Of a DNA stretch of 5,837 nucleotides, positions 4,813 through 5,837 are shown piece after piece. Positions within the stretch are counted from its first letter, which is position 1. Every line of letters starts with the position of its first letter. The position numbers were made by a program, and so were the translations under genes. The notes beneath the pieces were generated by a model. The model had not been told where the DNA came from. It did not search any database and saw only the letters and a list, made by a program, of their open reading frames with translations. Source of the stretch: Acidobacteriaceae bacterium (GTDB lineage: Bacteria; Acidobacteriota; Terriglobia; Bryobacterales; Bryobacteraceae); contig JAFARV010000292.1 in NCBI GenBank assembly GCA_019245255.1, positions 1 to 5,837 on the forward strand. Direction: 5' to 3'.

Positions 4813-5837
4813 TGCGAGGCTGCAGCTGCTTTCGATGCGACCTGCTGTTTGATGGGCGGAGCGCCTACCTTCTGACGTAAAGCATTCTGGATGCCGACAG
4901 GGAGCCTCGCCCTTGCGATCGCAATTACTGTGTCCTTGTCATGCGGATTGAAATCGACGCTGGAATTTTGGATCACGTCGACAATCTGCTCAGAAGGTAC
5001 CTTGTCGTTATACATCTCGATCACGTCCTTAACGGTTAGCAGCTTGGCGGGGACTGGATCCGGACTCTGTGACGCGCGAGGTATCGTCGGAGGTTTAGCG
5101 GAACTACCGCTTGCGTCATCATGCGGCACGACTGGAATTTCTGCCGACTGGGATTTTGGTGTTGCCCGGTTCTGCGCTTCGAGTTCCTTGTAGCGCGCCA
5201 AGGCGTCCCTGGTCCGTGCTACCGTCGCGACAAAGTACTTCTCCTTTTGGTTCATCTCCACTGCTTTGTCGTAATATTCTTCAGCTTTGAAGAGGTTTTC
5301 TTTTTGTTCTTCCGGATTTGCCGAACTATAGGAAACTGCTTCGTAAGCTAAACCGAGGTCATAAAGCCGATAGGCTTCCTGATCCGGTTTTGGGAACGGA
5401 GGAGTCTTCTCGAGTTCATCGACCGCGCGGGACCAGAGCCGCTGATCCATAAATTCTGCGGCCCTGTCGAGATGAGAATCTCCGGTGGCAATCTGCACTT
5501 CGACGGCTTTCGTGGTGTTGCCGAGTTTGGCGGCAATCTGCTCGACGACATCGTGGATCAGAATCTGTTTGACGTCCTCGGGTGAATTCGGGATCCTTTC
5601 CTGCTTGCTGGTGCTGTTGCGGTGCGGCATGCCGGGAATCTGCCACCTACTGTTTGATGTAGTCGTCCCAAGAGGGAAGTCCTTGTTGTATGTACTGGCG
5701 ACGTTGCTGGCATCATGTACGCGCCCAACATGGTCCAGCACCTGGTAGGCGGCGTTCAACGATCCCGTCCACTGAACGTAGGTCATGGTCGTGTTTCCCG
5801 AGCCCTCCGTATGCTGCCTCGGTGGAGCGACGGAGTA
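4809..5837 (-). CDS. TPR-repeat secreted or envelope protein with C-terminal helical motif, 5'-truncated by window edge
   Basis: The minus-strand frame is open from the edge at 5837 to the stop at 4809-4811 (342 visible codons). An ATG at 5784-5786 exists but has no well-spaced Shine-Dalgarno and no signal peptide, and the 17 codons before it are also open, so I treat this as the end of a longer gene. Visible residues about 18-60 look like a beta-stranded domain ('YQVLDHVGRVHDASN'), and 86-120 are helical then strand ('VVEQIAAKLG..VEVQIA'). Residues 121-220 are TPR-like ('LWSRAVDELEK', 'YRLYDLGLAYEAVSY', 'AEEYYDKAVEMNQKEKYF'). A Ser/Pro-rich linker (222-264) leads to a C-terminal motif at 267-321 starting 'LLTVKDVIEMYNDKVPSEQI', which resembles the 'LTNxDVIxMVKAGLSxxxI' helical motif I recall from many Acidobacteriota and Verrucomicrobia secreted proteins. 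The stop overlaps the caspase start by 4 bp, so this gene and the protease are co-translated and probably partners. The exact family is not recognised. Confidence 0.82.
   Translation of the reverse strand, partial: YSVAPPRQHTEGSGNTTMTYVQWTGSLNAAYQVLDHVGRVHDASNVASTYNKDFPLGTTTSNSRWQIPGMPHRNSTSKQERIPNSPEDVKQILIHDVVEQIAAKLGNTTKAVEVQIATGDSHLDRAAEFMDQRLWSRAVDELEKTPPFPKPDQEAYRLYDLGLAYEAVSYSSANPEEQKENLFKAEEYYDKAVEMNQKEKYFVATVARTRDALARYKELEAQNRATPKSQSAEIPVVPHDDASGSSAKPPTIPRASQSPDPVPAKLLTVKDVIEMYNDKVPSEQIVDVIQNSSVDFNPHDKDTVIAIARARLPVGIQNALRQKVGAPPIKQQVASKAAAASQ

Noticed and set aside
5784..5786. ATG as the true start of the TPR gene
   Set aside because: The frame stays open for 17 codons to the window edge, the nearest purine-rich GGAGGG is 16 bases away, and there is no signal peptide, so an upstream start beyond the window is more likely. 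Not fully excluded.

Overview
The window reads as chromosomal DNA from a Gram-negative bacterium: it carries an O-antigen ligase/polymerase-type membrane protein, secreted proteins, and a caspase-like peptidase with a twin-arginine-type leader. Base composition is moderately GC-rich. The TPR protein at the right end resembles, from memory, proteins common in Acidobacteriota, so I favour that phylum, but only tentatively. No rRNA, tRNA, CRISPR array, transposase or phage gene is visible, and almost every base is accounted for by five genes.

Layout: (1) Bases 1-1300, minus strand: 3'-truncated polytopic membrane protein of the O-antigen ligase/Wzy type, probably the edge of a surface-glycan locus. 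(2) Bases 1301-1510: divergent intergenic region with a perfect 7-4-7 bp direct repeat and, at its right end, a strong ribosome binding site. (3) Bases 1511-2371 and 2381-3661, plus strand: a two-gene operon encoding a secreted, cysteine-containing FecR-like protein and a CHASE2 sensor protein with no recognisable output domain. (4) Bases 3658-4812 and 4809-5837, minus strand: a second, translationally coupled pair, a TPR protein whose 5' end lies beyond the window and an exported caspase-family (peptidase C14) protein with an intact His/Cys dyad. The two operons converge and overlap tail-to-tail by 4 bp.

Interpretation: the four right-hand genes encode a membrane-anchored extracytoplasmic sensor (CHASE2), a secreted FecR-like protein, a probably exported cysteine protease and a TPR/helical partner. 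All could act in the periplasm or at the envelope. I infer a candidate envelope-sensing/proteolysis module in which a CHASE2 protein without its own kinase or cyclase is paired with a caspase homologue. Domain identities are well supported; the functional link between the operons rests only on adjacency and shared compartment.
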